Part shown: piece by piece, positions 55,420-63,826 of the stretch
Position numbering within the stretch: position 1 is the stretch's first letter
Layout of the letters: the number at the start of each line of letters is the position of its first letter
Assembly (NCBI GenBank): GCA_031553395.1
Contig: JAVBLR010000030.1
Span: 1-64,000, forward strand
Direction of reading: 5' to 3'
Source of the DNA: WRGA01 sp031553395
Lineage (GTDB): Bacteria > Bacteroidota > Bacteroidia > Bacteroidales > WRGA01
Length of the DNA stretch: 64,000 nt
The notes under the pieces: model-generated
Databases searched by the model: none
The model's input: the letters and a program-made list of their open reading frames with translations, nothing else
What the model was told of the DNA's origin: nothing
Program-made: the position numbers and the translations under genes

Positions 55420-56034
55420 TTACCAGCTTGCTCTTTGTGTTTCGATTCCTATTTTAGTCAGCTTTTCGCCTAGTTCACGAACCTCATGCAGCATAAGTAA
55501 ACGATCTTCTTTTGTATTATTTTTCATTCCACCGAAAAACTTATGCTCAACAACTTCCAATCCAGTATATTCTAAGATTCCGATATCCGTGATCATCCTC
55601 ATAGCCTCAAGCATTCCGTTTTCCTCGTATATCTCTTTTTTTACACCCATTGTATTAATTACAGCTGCCTTTTTTCCTATGAAACCTCTTTCCAGGCCGC
55701 TTTCTCCAGCTGAATAAGCAAATCCTTCAGCAAAAACCCGATCGAAATATCCCTTCATAATTGCAGGAGCACCCATCCACCATATCGGATAAACAAAAGT
55801 AATAACCGATGCATCCTGAATTATCTCATGCTCCTCTTTTATATCTATCAAATAATCTTTCTTCGAAATAGCTACAGAATCTGCAACATCTAAAATCGGA
55901 TCAAATTTTTCTTCATATAAATCCCGTAAAATATATTCTTTGCCTGAGTTTTTAAATACCTCAATCAATGTGTCAACAATTGCTTTGCAAAAGCTATTTG
56001 ATTCAGGATTTGCATATACAATCAAATGTTTCAT
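55420..56034 (-). CDS. Flavodoxin-fold NAD(P)H oxidoreductase
   Basis: This 204-residue protein belongs to the NQO/KefF (Flavodoxin_2) family. It has the opening HLIVYANPESNSFCKAIVD, FVYPIWWMGAPAIMKGYFDR and a family-typical FGGMKNNT near the C-terminus. It probably reduces quinones or nitro compounds with FMN or FAD bound. It stands alone on the minus strand, convergent with proC. Confidence 0.9.
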   Translation of the reverse strand: MKHLIVYANPESNSFCKAIVDTLIEVFKNSGKEYILRDLYEEKFDPILDVADSVAISKKDYLIDIKEEHEIIQDASVITFVYPIWWMGAPAIMKGYFDRVFAEGFAYSAGESGLERGFIGKKAAVINTMGVKKEIYEENGMLEAMRMITDIGILEYTGLEVVEHKFFGGMKNNTKEDRLLMLHEVRELGEKLTKIGIETQRASW

Positions 56035-56346
56035 ATATATAAATGCTTGTAAATTTGCTATTTAGAATGTAACTTTTTTCGAAGTGCAAGTTTAGGGCTT
56101 TTTTCTAAGATTCGAGCCAACTTTTTTCAAAAAGAGCAAAAAAGAATTTGTATGAGAATATAACGATTAACGTTTGTCAAAAGTTTCATTTTTATACAAT
56201 TTTTTAACGATAGTTGCAAAAATAATTAAATTTACAATAGAAACTACCATTATCGCAATTTTTTTAAACTTCCACAAGCATTAATTTGTTAAATGATAAT
56301 GCTAATTTTGAATGTTTAAACAGTTATTCTTATAAAACCATATACA
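56035..56346. other. Divergent intergenic region before the copA-like gene
   Basis: 312 bp between divergent genes, AT-rich. It should hold two promoters, but I see no full consensus, metal-responsive operator or hairpin. Confidence 0.45.
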
Positions 56347-58461
56347 ATGAATACCTTCTCTTGCCGAGTTAGTGGAATGTCTTGTGCTGTTTGCGCATCC
56401 AAAGTTCAAAAAACATTGGAAAAGCAGGGAGCAAAAAACGTATTGGTAAATTTTGCTACCGGAGATGTATCATTCGATGTTGAAGACAAACAACAACGAA
56501 TGATTTCAAAGATGTTGGAGGAAATCAACAAATTAGGTTACAAAGTTATTGAAGCCGACCTACCCGAACCGGAATATCCTTTCTACCAAACATTATTATT
56601 CAAATTCATTTTCTGTGCAATTTTTACAATTCCATTATTGCTGCACATGTTCTGGCACAATACCTTTTTATCAAACCCATGGGTACAATTTGCATTGAGC
56701 CTACCGGTATATATTGTCGGATTAATAACCTTTGGGAAACCCGCATATCAATCGATACTCAACCGGATGCCTGATATGAATGTTCTTGTAATGTTGGGAG
56801 CTTCTGCCGCATTTATATATAGCTTAATTGGGTTATTATTATTTCCTGAAAATGCACATCATTATTTGTTTTTTGAGAGTTCTGCCTCCATTATAACTTT
56901 AATACTTTTAGGAAATTATATCGAAGAACGTACTGTAAAGAAAACATCCTCATCTATAAATGATTTGATAAAACTGCAAAAAGTAATTGCCAAACGTATT
57001 GATATAGATAAGAATGGGAATGAGAAAGTTACCGAAATCAATAATCAGGAATTACTATTAAACGATATTGTATTGGTAAATTCGGGAGATAAAATACCTA
57101 TGGATGGAAAAATAATCTGGGGTGAATCAAGCATCGATGAATCAATGCTTACTGGAGAAAGCGATTTTATTTTGAAAAAAACAAATGATGCAGTAGTTGG
57201 AGGTTCCTTAGTCGAAACAGGACCAATCAAAATATCTATAACAGCTATTGGCAAAAATACTATCTTATCCCAAATTATCGAATTAGTAAAAAAAGCACAA
57301 AATGAAAAACCGGTGATGCAAAAATTAGTCGACCGCATCAGTGCTATTTTCGTACCAACTGTGTTACTTATTGCCTTACTCACTTTCTCTATTTGGTTCT
57401 GGGTAATAGGCATTCCATTTGCGCAAGCAATGATGTATGCCATTGCAGTCACCGTAATTGCCTGCCCTTGTGCAATGGGGTTAGCAACACCATTAGCCTT
57501 AATGGTAGGAATGGGACGTGCTGCAAAAAACGGAATACTGATTAAAGGAACACAAACACTGGAGGAATGTTATAAAATCAAGCAGGTTGCTTTTGACAAA
57601 ACAGGAACATTAACGACCGGAAAGCCCATTATAAAATCTTTCTTTTCTATTGATAATAATATCAATGAAATGAAACGCATTGCCGTCTCATTGGAAAAGC
57701 ATTCCTCCCACCCGATTGCCAAAGCTATTTTGGATGCATGGGATACTACTCCTTTTACTTTAAAAGAAGTAAAGGAAATTAAAGGAAAAGGAATCAGTGG
57801 CAAAAATGAAGCTGGAACAGAATTTTTTATGGGAGCATATCATGCACTTCCGGAGCCTCCTGAAGAACTTAACCACAGTTTATACATTACTAAAAACAAA
57901 AAATTAATCGGATGGATAGATTTACACGAAGAAATCCGCTCCGATGCAAAAAAAGTAATTGATACATTAAAAAGCAAAAATATAACTCCCGTATTAATCA
58001 GTGGAGACAGCAAATCCAAATGTGAGGAAATAGCAAAGCAATTAGGCATAGAAAAAGTCTTCTCCGAACAAATGCCCGAACAGAAATTACAACGATTGGA
58101 AGAATTATTAAAAGTTGCTCCCACAGCAATGATTGGAGATGGAATAAATGATGCACCGGCTTTAGCCAAATCAAGTGTGGGGATTTCCTTAAGTGATGCA
58201 ACACAAATAGCAATACAACAAGCAAACATATTGCTATTAAACGAAAAATTAGAAAATCTACCCTTGGCCTTAGGATTGGGAAAACACACATTTATTACGA
58301 TCAAGGAGAATTTATTCTGGGCATTTTTCTATAATGTAATAGCAATACCTCTGGCTGCTTTTGGATTTTTAACGCCAACTATTGCTGCAGCCTCTATGGC
58401 ACTATCAGACATATTTTTACTTATCAACTCCGGAAGGTTAAAAATAAAAAAGGTGGTATAA
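56347..58461 (+). CDS. copA: Copper-type P1B ATPase
   Basis: This 704-residue heavy-metal exporter has one N-terminal HMA domain with the metal-binding GMSCAVCASKV. The membrane motif VIACPCAMGLATPLALMVG (CPC near residue 372), DKTGTLT (Asp about 416), SSHPIAKAIL (HP motif) and MIGDGINDAPALAKS are all present. The CPC motif and these helices fit Cu+ export (CopA group), though silver is possible. It is a little shorter than average. It ends before a spacer with a promoter box at 58533. Confidence 0.93.
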   Translation: MNTFSCRVSGMSCAVCASKVQKTLEKQGAKNVLVNFATGDVSFDVEDKQQRMISKMLEEINKLGYKVIEADLPEPEYPFYQTLLFKFIFCAIFTIPLLLHMFWHNTFLSNPWVQFALSLPVYIVGLITFGKPAYQSILNRMPDMNVLVMLGASAAFIYSLIGLLLFPENAHHYLFFESSASIITLILLGNYIEERTVKKTSSSINDLIKLQKVIAKRIDIDKNGNEKVTEINNQELLLNDIVLVNSGDKIPMDGKIIWGESSIDESMLTGESDFILKKTNDAVVGGSLVETGPIKISITAIGKNTILSQIIELVKKAQNEKPVMQKLVDRISAIFVPTVLLIALLTFSIWFWVIGIPFAQAMMYAIAVTVIACPCAMGLATPLALMVGMGRAAKNGILIKGTQTLEECYKIKQVAFDKTGTLTTGKPIIKSFFSIDNNINEMKRIAVSLEKHSSHPIAKAILDAWDTTPFTLKEVKEIKGKGISGKNEAGTEFFMGAYHALPEPPEELNHSLYITKNKKLIGWIDLHEEIRSDAKKVIDTLKSKNITPVLISGDSKSKCEEIAKQLGIEKVFSEQMPEQKLQRLEELLKVAPTAMIGDGINDAPALAKSSVGISLSDATQIAIQQANILLLNEKLENLPLALGLGKHTFITIKENLFWAFFYNVIAIPLAAFGFLTPTIAAASMALSDIFLLINSGRLKIKKVV

Positions 58462-58532
58462 TTAAAAATAAAAAAGTAGAAACAATACAAATAATGCATT
58501 TCGGGCAAAGTTAAACTATGAATTCTTTTTCT

Positions 58533-58540
58533 TATCTTTG
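58533..58540 (+). promoter_or_regulatory. -7 box upstream of a structured leader
   Basis: TATCTTTG fits the -7 consensus. A 200-nt untranslated stretch follows before the start codon at 58742. Confidence 0.5.
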
Positions 58541-58741
58541 TAGCACATTGTTTGCAGTTGCTGGTAGGTCATTATCTGTCAGCAACTTATAGTTTTATGT
58601 TTTCTATCTCTCTAAAAACATTCAGATTAGTTGCTCTTGAGCATATTTACAGATTTAAAAAAAAGAAAATTGCACAAATCTTAATCTGATATTGTTTTAA
58701 TTCATTTTTTTGGTAACAATTGTATGTAATTCATTATTATC
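58541..58741 (+). other. Long structured leader or small RNA candidate
   Basis: From the promoter box to the next start codon lie about 200 nt with two visible stem pairs: AGTTGCTG/CAGCAACT (about 58556-58588) and CAGATTA/TAATCTG (about 58623-58689). No small open frame is supportable. It may be a regulatory leader of the following hypothetical gene or a separate small RNA. I recognise no known riboswitch core. Confidence 0.35.
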
Positions 58742-59077
58742 ATGGGATTTTTTGGATTCGGAAAAGCAAAAAAGCAAAAACAAACAGAACAAAAACAATT
58801 TAAAGACTCTCTAAGCACAGCTGTATTCACTACAAAATTTGTCGTGGAAGATAAAGCTGATATTACTTATGTATGTCATGACGAAGATGATGGAGCCTGG
58901 CAATTTTTCAGTGAAGACAAATATGATGATTTTGGGGCAATTTCCCGGCTAGTAAGTCTACAGGAAATTATTAATATAGATTCCTCTGTCTTGGATATTG
59001 CAGATCTTCCTGAAGGATATTTTGCCTTCCGTCCCAATAAAAATCATCATTGGATGACTAAAAAGATTGATAGTTAA
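58742..59077 (+). CDS. Small hypothetical protein (possibly DUF2185-like)
   Basis: This 111-residue soluble protein has a basic N-terminus (GFGKAKKQKQTEQKQ), then VEDKADITYVCHDEDDGAWQ and YFAFRPNKNHHWM. The DDGAWQFF to PEGYFAF pattern recalls DUF2185/immunity-like proteins, but weakly. The long leader upstream is its most striking feature. Confidence 0.6.
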   Translation: MGFFGFGKAKKQKQTEQKQFKDSLSTAVFTTKFVVEDKADITYVCHDEDDGAWQFFSEDKYDDFGAISRLVSLQEIINIDSSVLDIADLPEGYFAFRPNKNHHWMTKKIDS

Positions 59078-59157
59078 TAAGATATATAATACAAATTGAG
59101 TTGCAAATTACAAGCTACAAACATTTCATTCATATCCTAATCTATTAATGAAAGTGT

Positions 59158-59195
59158 TTCTACTCATAACTCATAACTCATAACTCAAAAAAATA
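59158..59195. repeat. Short direct repeats before hisG
   Basis: A run of TAACTCA words (ACTCATAACTCATAACTC type) ends immediately before the hisG start codon at 59196. Similar words precede argG and argD. Confidence 0.5.
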
Positions 59196-60047
59196 ATGTT
59201 GCGAATAGCAGTTCAAGCCAAAGGGCGTTTACACGAGGAAACAATGAAATTACTGGATGAAGCCGGCATCAAGCTATCTTCTGCCAAAAGGACTTTATTG
59301 ATTCCTTCAAAAACCTTTCCTATAGAAGTTCTTTTTTTACGGGATGATGATATTCCGCAATCTGTTGCAGCAGGCATTGCAGATGTAGGCATCGTTGGAG
59401 AAAACGAATTCGAAGAAAAACGACAGGATGCAGATATCATCAAACGATTGAACTACAGCAAATGTCGTTTATCATTAGCTATACCTAAGGAAGAAGAATA
59501 TCACGGGCTAAATTGGTTTTCCGGTAAAAAAATCGCTACTTCTTATCCGGTTATTTTAAAAGAATTCCTTCAACGAAACAATATAAAATCTGACATTCAT
59601 GTTATTACTGGTTCGGTAGAAATTGCACCGGGAATCGGATTAGCTGATGCTATTTTTGATATCGTTAGTTCTGGAAGTACATTGATCAGTAATCATTTAA
59701 AAGAAATTGAGATTGTAATGCAATCCGAAGCATTACTTATCGGCAATAAAAATCTGACTGCCCATAAAAAAGAAATTTTAGCCGAATTAATTTTCAGGAT
59801 TAATTCCGTTCAAGTGGCAGAAGGAAAAAAATACATCCTGTTAAATGCCCCAAATGAAAACTTAAGCGAGATTTTTGCATTGCTTCCTGGAATGAAAAGC
59901 CCGACTATTATGCCTTTAGCTGAGAAAGGTTGGAGTTCGATTCATTCGGTAATCAGCGAAAAACAATTTTGGGAAATTATCGGAAAATTAAAGGCGTTAG
60001 GAGCCGAAGGTATTCTGGTTATTCCGATTGAAAAGATGATTCTGTAG
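59196..60047 (+). CDS. hisG: ATP phosphoribosyltransferase (long form)
   Basis: This 283-residue HisG catalyses the first step of histidine synthesis. It has LRIAVQAKGRLHEETMKLL, the GIADVGIVGENEF substrate motif and the PRPP-binding GLADAIFDIVSSGSTL. The C-terminal regulatory domain (about 210-283) carries the feedback site (SPTIMPLAEKGWSSIHSV). No other his gene lies in the window, so it is separated from its usual hisD/C neighbours. It ends in TAG. Confidence 0.96.
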   Translation: MLRIAVQAKGRLHEETMKLLDEAGIKLSSAKRTLLIPSKTFPIEVLFLRDDDIPQSVAAGIADVGIVGENEFEEKRQDADIIKRLNYSKCRLSLAIPKEEEYHGLNWFSGKKIATSYPVILKEFLQRNNIKSDIHVITGSVEIAPGIGLADAIFDIVSSGSTLISNHLKEIEIVMQSEALLIGNKNLTAHKKEILAELIFRINSVQVAEGKKYILLNAPNENLSEIFALLPGMKSPTIMPLAEKGWSSIHSVISEKQFWEIIGKLKALGAEGILVIPIEKMIL

Positions 60048-60056
60048 TTCTTGATA

Positions 60057-60131
60057 TGTTGTTATTAGTTGTTTGTTATTTGTTTACTAAATAACAAACA
60101 ACTAATAACTAATAACAAACAACTAATAACC
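60057..60131. repeat. Self-similar palindrome after hisG
   Basis: TTGTTATTAGTTGTTTGTTA at the left and TAACAAACAACTAATAAC at the right form a hairpin with internal tandem copies. It lies between hisG and the GNAT gene and ends about 8 bp before the next start codon. Confidence 0.6.
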
Positions 60132-60138
60132 TTTTTTG

Positions 60139-60681
60139 ATGCAAGTTTCTCCCGAAATAAGGCTTACACGGATAAAACTCACCAATGCATTGGAAATATT
60201 CGAGGCTATTCAGGCAAACAGGGAATATTTGCGTGAATGGCTTCCTTTTGTAGATGATACAATATCTGTAGAAGATTCCAAAGAATTCATCAATTACGTA
60301 AACAGTACCGGAGAAAAAATATATTTGATATACTACAATGGTGAATTTGCCGGATTAATCGGGTTTAAAGACACCGACGTATTAAATCAAAAAACAGAAA
60401 TCGGATACTGGTTATTAAAAAAATTTCAACACAAAGGTATTATGACCAATTCCGTCAAGGCATTACTCAAATATGCTTTTGAGGATTTGGATATAAATCG
60501 CGTTCAGATAAAAGCAGCTGTAAAAAACCAGAAAAGCCGCCATATTCCTGAACGATTGGGGTTTCTTTTAGAAGGAATCGAACGGGATGGAGAACAGATA
60601 GATGATAAATTTATCGACTTGGCTATTTATAGTTTGTTAAAAACCGAATATACCAAATTAAAGATTCTCAAATCCATTTAG
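60139..60681 (+). CDS. GNAT-family acetyltransferase (RimJ/RimL type)
   Basis: This protein of about 180 residues has IRLTRIKLTNALEIFEAIQ, GYWLLKKFQHKGIMTNSVKA (acetyl-CoA-binding Q/RxxGxG-like loop) and the RimL-like ALLKYAFEDLDINRVQIKAA, with LGFLLEGIERDGEQIDDKF near the end. The substrate is unknown. I use the ATG at 60139; a TTG lies just before it. It overlaps the convergent SDR gene by 14 bp and ends in TAG. Confidence 0.9.
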   Translation: MQVSPEIRLTRIKLTNALEIFEAIQANREYLREWLPFVDDTISVEDSKEFINYVNSTGEKIYLIYYNGEFAGLIGFKDTDVLNQKTEIGYWLLKKFQHKGIMTNSVKALLKYAFEDLDINRVQIKAAVKNQKSRHIPERLGFLLEGIERDGEQIDDKFIDLAIYSLLKTEYTKLKILKSI

Positions 60682-61672
60682 CTTCTTTATACCAATTTAC
60701 GCTTGCTGTTGTCCCTTTTTCCAAATCATAATCAGCTACAAAACCTAAATCTTCCTGCAAAGGAGAAATGTCGCACTTCCAATTTCGCTGTTTAAATATC
60801 ATGTATTTATCACCATTCAACGTACTTGATTTTCCAAACAACGCCGCCAACTTTTCAGATACGATCGAAACTAGCTTTACCAAAAATAGAGGAAGGGTTA
60901 AACAGAATACGTGTTTTTTCCCTAATTCCTTTTGAATAAGCAAAGAAAAATCCTTCCCCATATATATTTTTCCATCCGAAACAAAATACGCTTTATTCAT
61001 TGCATCCTTTTCAATAGCCAAAAAAATGGCTTTCACCAGATCCATCACATAAATAAACGTGATATATTGAGGCTTATATCCGACTGCAAAATCAAAACCT
61101 TGCTTAATCGATTTTACCATCAAAAAATAATCTTTATCCCTTGGACCATAAACACCTGTCGGTCGTAAAATGATATACGGAAAGTCAGAAAGACTTTGGA
61201 TATATTTCTCTGCCTTTAATTTGCTTTTTCCATAAGCTGTATTTGGATTTGGAGTATCCGTCAACTGTATCAATCGCATCGAATGCTCTTGCACAGGCCC
61301 AAAAGCACTCAAACTACTCATTAAAATAAACTTATCTGGATTCATTTTGCATTCTTGCAAGGCATCTGCAAAATTCTTGGTAAACAAATAATTTACCTTT
61401 TCAAAATCATTTTTATTTGCACACTTTGTAACTCCTGCATTATGGATAATGTAATCCCATCGGCCAATCGTTTCCCGGAATTCATTCAATTGAGTTTTCA
61501 ATTTTTCTTTATCGGCAAAATGCAAGTCGATAAAATGAATGCGATCATCTTGTAAATATTCTTTACTGCTGGTTTTACGAATGCCCGCCCAAACTTCAAA
61601 ATCCTTTTTTAAAGCCTGCTCTACAATAAATCCGCCAATAAATCCACTTGCTCCTGTAATAAGTATTCTCAT
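60668..61672 (-). CDS. Extended SDR (NAD-dependent epimerase/dehydratase)
   Basis: This 334-residue protein has the Rossmann start ILITGASGFIGGFIVEQAL, the catalytic Tyr/Lys in AYGKSKLKAEKYI, and LRPTGVYGPRDKDYF. It is of the 3-beta-HSD/UDP-glucose-4-epimerase-like extended SDR group, and the substrate is uncertain. It stands alone on the minus strand. Confidence 0.9.
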   Translation of the reverse strand: MRILITGASGFIGGFIVEQALKKDFEVWAGIRKTSSKEYLQDDRIHFIDLHFADKEKLKTQLNEFRETIGRWDYIIHNAGVTKCANKNDFEKVNYLFTKNFADALQECKMNPDKFILMSSLSAFGPVQEHSMRLIQLTDTPNPNTAYGKSKLKAEKYIQSLSDFPYIILRPTGVYGPRDKDYFLMVKSIKQGFDFAVGYKPQYITFIYVMDLVKAIFLAIEKDAMNKAYFVSDGKIYMGKDFSLLIQKELGKKHVFCLTLPLFLVKLVSIVSEKLAALFGKSSTLNGDKYMIFKQRNWKCDISPLQEDLGFVADYDLEKGTTASVNWYKEAKWI

Positions 61673-61741
61673 ATTGCATTTGTATTCTATGCAGAAAATT
61701 ACATCCTAAAAAATTAAGGTTATTGTTATATCCTTCAACAA

Positions 61742-61767
61742 AAAAGCACTGCTTTCACAGTGCTTTT
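61742..61767 (-). terminator. Terminator after the actin-like ATPase gene
   Basis: A 10-bp stem, AAAAGCACTG/CAGTGCTTTT, has a 6-nt loop and lies seven bases past the stop codon at 61774. Confidence 0.85.
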
Positions 61768-61773
61768 CATATT

Positions 61774-62847
61774 TTAATCTTCTTCTCTATACATTGTAAC
61801 ACATGTATTAGCATTACCTATATCCAGCCCCACAGCAATCTGAGGATTACGAGAAGCAAGTCCGTCGCCGCTATCTCCTTTTACGTTGGATTTGAAAGAT
61901 CCTGCTACTTTCTGTTTTGAATTTAAACAATATCCATGCGATGCACATTTTTCCGGTTCTGGATACGTTTCAATGGATACAATACCATTAAATTCTTGTT
62001 TGAAACAATCCAATAACTCTGGATATAAAGAACCACCTCCCACAATATACATTTTAGAACATTTATGGAAATCATCATCTAAGAATGCTTTTCTCATCGC
62101 CGGAGAAATTATATCATGATAGTATGTTTTCAAAGCACGTTCCCTGATTTCTTTCAGGTTACGGTTTGTTCTGTTTACGATGATACTTCCTTGTTGGAAT
62201 GCCACATCAATCTGATGTTCTGTTTTTAAATTGAGGTATAAGTTTTTAGACAATTCATTCGACAAAATATTTACAGCATGGCGAATACCCTGAGTACTTA
62301 TTGCTGAACGATTAATAATACCTGAGCGAGTGCTTACAACTGCTTCGCAAGTACCATATCCTAAACTTACGATAAAAAAATTATCTTTTTCTTTCAATTG
62401 TCCGTCTCGAATTGCAGTAATGCAACCCAAAATTTCCGGTAAAATCTCTACTTTGCTAACGTTTAACTCCTTTTTTGCATTAGGAGAACCTCCAAAAGTA
62501 GAAGCATCGTAAAGAATAACTTGATTACCTTGTAATTGTTCTTTAACTTGATCTCTGTAAAGTAAATAAGTAGAAAAAGGAAACCCAGTTGTTAAATAAA
62601 TCTCTTCATCCCTTTTAGGCTGAGTTAGTAATAAACTTGCTTTACTCAACAAGCTATATTCGTTTTCGGTTGGAGATGCATTGAAATTTTTATGGGGACT
62701 GAATCCTTCTGTTAGAGCAAGATTTCCGACCATGTAATCCTCATCATTCATCTTTACCTTTATACCATTAAGAATGTTGTCAGCAACATTCGGAAGTTCC
62801 CTGTTTATTGCTTCATAAACGCTGGGAAAAACATAAGATTTAAGCAT
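61774..62847 (-). CDS. Actin-like ATPase with C-terminal phosphate-1 motif (apparent circular permutation)
   Basis: This 357-residue protein is of the ParM/StbA-like actin superfamily. It starts at LKSYVFPSVYEAI, wording that normally follows the first beta-hairpin of ParM-like proteins. The phosphate-2-like FIVSLGYGTCEAVV comes next, then the adenosine motif MYIVGGGSLYPELL. The normal C-terminal helix (ASHGYCLNSKQ) follows. Only then, at the very end, comes a phosphate-1-like motif, IAVGLDIGNANTCVTMYREE, which belongs at the N-terminus. Joining the two termini would give an ordinary order, so circular permutation is the simplest reading. It is transcribed alone and is flanked by a terminator. 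Filament formation and DNA segregation are family roles, not proven here. Confidence 0.85.
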   Translation of the reverse strand: MLKSYVFPSVYEAINRELPNVADNILNGIKVKMNDEDYMVGNLALTEGFSPHKNFNASPTENEYSLLSKASLLLTQPKRDEEIYLTTGFPFSTYLLYRDQVKEQLQGNQVILYDASTFGGSPNAKKELNVSKVEILPEILGCITAIRDGQLKEKDNFFIVSLGYGTCEAVVSTRSGIINRSAISTQGIRHAVNILSNELSKNLYLNLKTEHQIDVAFQQGSIIVNRTNRNLKEIRERALKTYYHDIISPAMRKAFLDDDFHKCSKMYIVGGGSLYPELLDCFKQEFNGIVSIETYPEPEKCASHGYCLNSKQKVAGSFKSNVKGDSGDGLASRNPQIAVGLDIGNANTCVTMYREED

Positions 62848-63071
62848 AACGGGTTTTATAGTTAAAATTTATAATTTACATCAAATTAAAAACAAAGAAA
62901 CCGTAAAAATAATACTTATTTGAATACAAATCAAAAATATACTTTTAATTTGTATAAATCAGTAAAATCAAAATAACCTCAAAAAAACTTAAAACAAAGG
63001 CAAACACGAAGCTTATTATATCACATAAATCTATACTAAATTAGTCTTTATTATATATAAATAATGATATT
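62848..63071. other. Intergenic region upstream of the actin-like ATPase gene
   Basis: 224 bp with no gene. It contains no full consensus promoter that I can see, although the leftward gene must be transcribed from here. Confidence 0.4.
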
Positions 63072-63647
63072 TTAATATTTCTTTATACTTTCTAATTCTA
63101 CTTCAAAAATTAAAGTGGAATAACCTGGAATGGAAGTTCCCGAACCCGAAGATTTGTATCCCAATTGCCAAGGGATATACAATTGCCATTTATCGCCCGG
63201 CTTCATTTCCTGTAATGCAACCCACCAACCTTCAATCAGGTTACTTAGAGTAAAACTTACCGGTTTATATATTCCTTGATTATTTTCGTCATATCCAATA
63301 AAATTTGCAGAACTATATGATGTATCAAATTCTTTTCCTGCAATAATTGTATCTGCTTTTACATCAAATCCTGATAATGTTGCACCTGTATAATACACAT
63401 TAACGATACTTGTGTAAATCGGAGATGGTAAATTGGTACCCGATTTCAAAACTTTATAATACAAATACCCACTTCCGCTTCCAGCATTTATTGTGTGCAA
63501 ATCAGTGCGGGTAGATAATGATTTGAAGAAGTCTTCATTTTCACTTCTCCAAGCATAATCAGTCGTATCGTCATCATCACTACAAGAAGTAAAACCGATA
63601 AATAAAAAAGAGACTAAAAGGGCTAAAAGATATGTTCTTTTGTTCAT
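63072..63647 (-). CDS. FKBP-type peptidyl-prolyl isomerase lipoprotein
   Basis: This 191-residue lipoprotein (lipobox IGFTSC, then SDDDDTTDY) has an FKBP domain at about 75-190: VNVYYTGATLSGFDV-like opening, KEFDTSY, VSFTLSNLIEGWWVALQEMK, GDKWQLYIPWQLGY and STLIFEVELESI. It speeds proline isomerization of envelope proteins. The catalytic-pocket aromatic residues are present. A -7 box lies at 63748-63741. Confidence 0.92.
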   Translation of the reverse strand: MNKRTYLLALLVSFLFIGFTSCSDDDDTTDYAWRSENEDFFKSLSTRTDLHTINAGSGSGYLYYKVLKSGTNLPSPIYTSIVNVYYTGATLSGFDVKADTIIAGKEFDTSYSSANFIGYDENNQGIYKPVSFTLSNLIEGWWVALQEMKPGDKWQLYIPWQLGYKSSGSGTSIPGYSTLIFEVELESIKKY

Positions 63648-63740
63648 TTATGTAAAATATTATATTCCTTATTCTTTAAAGAAAATACAGGACTGCCTTT
63701 AGTAGAAAAACAGTCCAATATACTATTTAAGAAGTTCTTG

Positions 63741-63748
63741 CAAAAGTA
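63741..63748 (-). promoter_or_regulatory. -7 box of the FKBP lipoprotein promoter
   Basis: TACTTTTG on the minus strand, 93 bp before the start codon, giving a leader of about 85 nt. No -33 element is obvious. Confidence 0.4.
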
Positions 63749-63791
63749 TTTGTTTCCGAAACATATTTCTATTAAAAAATAATGGAATATG

Positions 63792-63826
63792 TTAAAACGT
63801 TATAATCATCTATTATAACGTTTTAA
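63792..63826. terminator. Palindrome overlapping the glyS stop codon
   Basis: A 15-bp perfect stem (63792-63806 with 63812-63826, arm TTAAAACGTTATAAT) has a 5-nt loop. The stop codon at 63815-63813 lies inside the right arm, as at 39434. Confidence 0.7.

Noticed and set aside
57840..58304. Open frame of 154 codons on the minus strand
   Set aside because: It is antisense to the C-terminal part of the copper ATPase and has no independent support.
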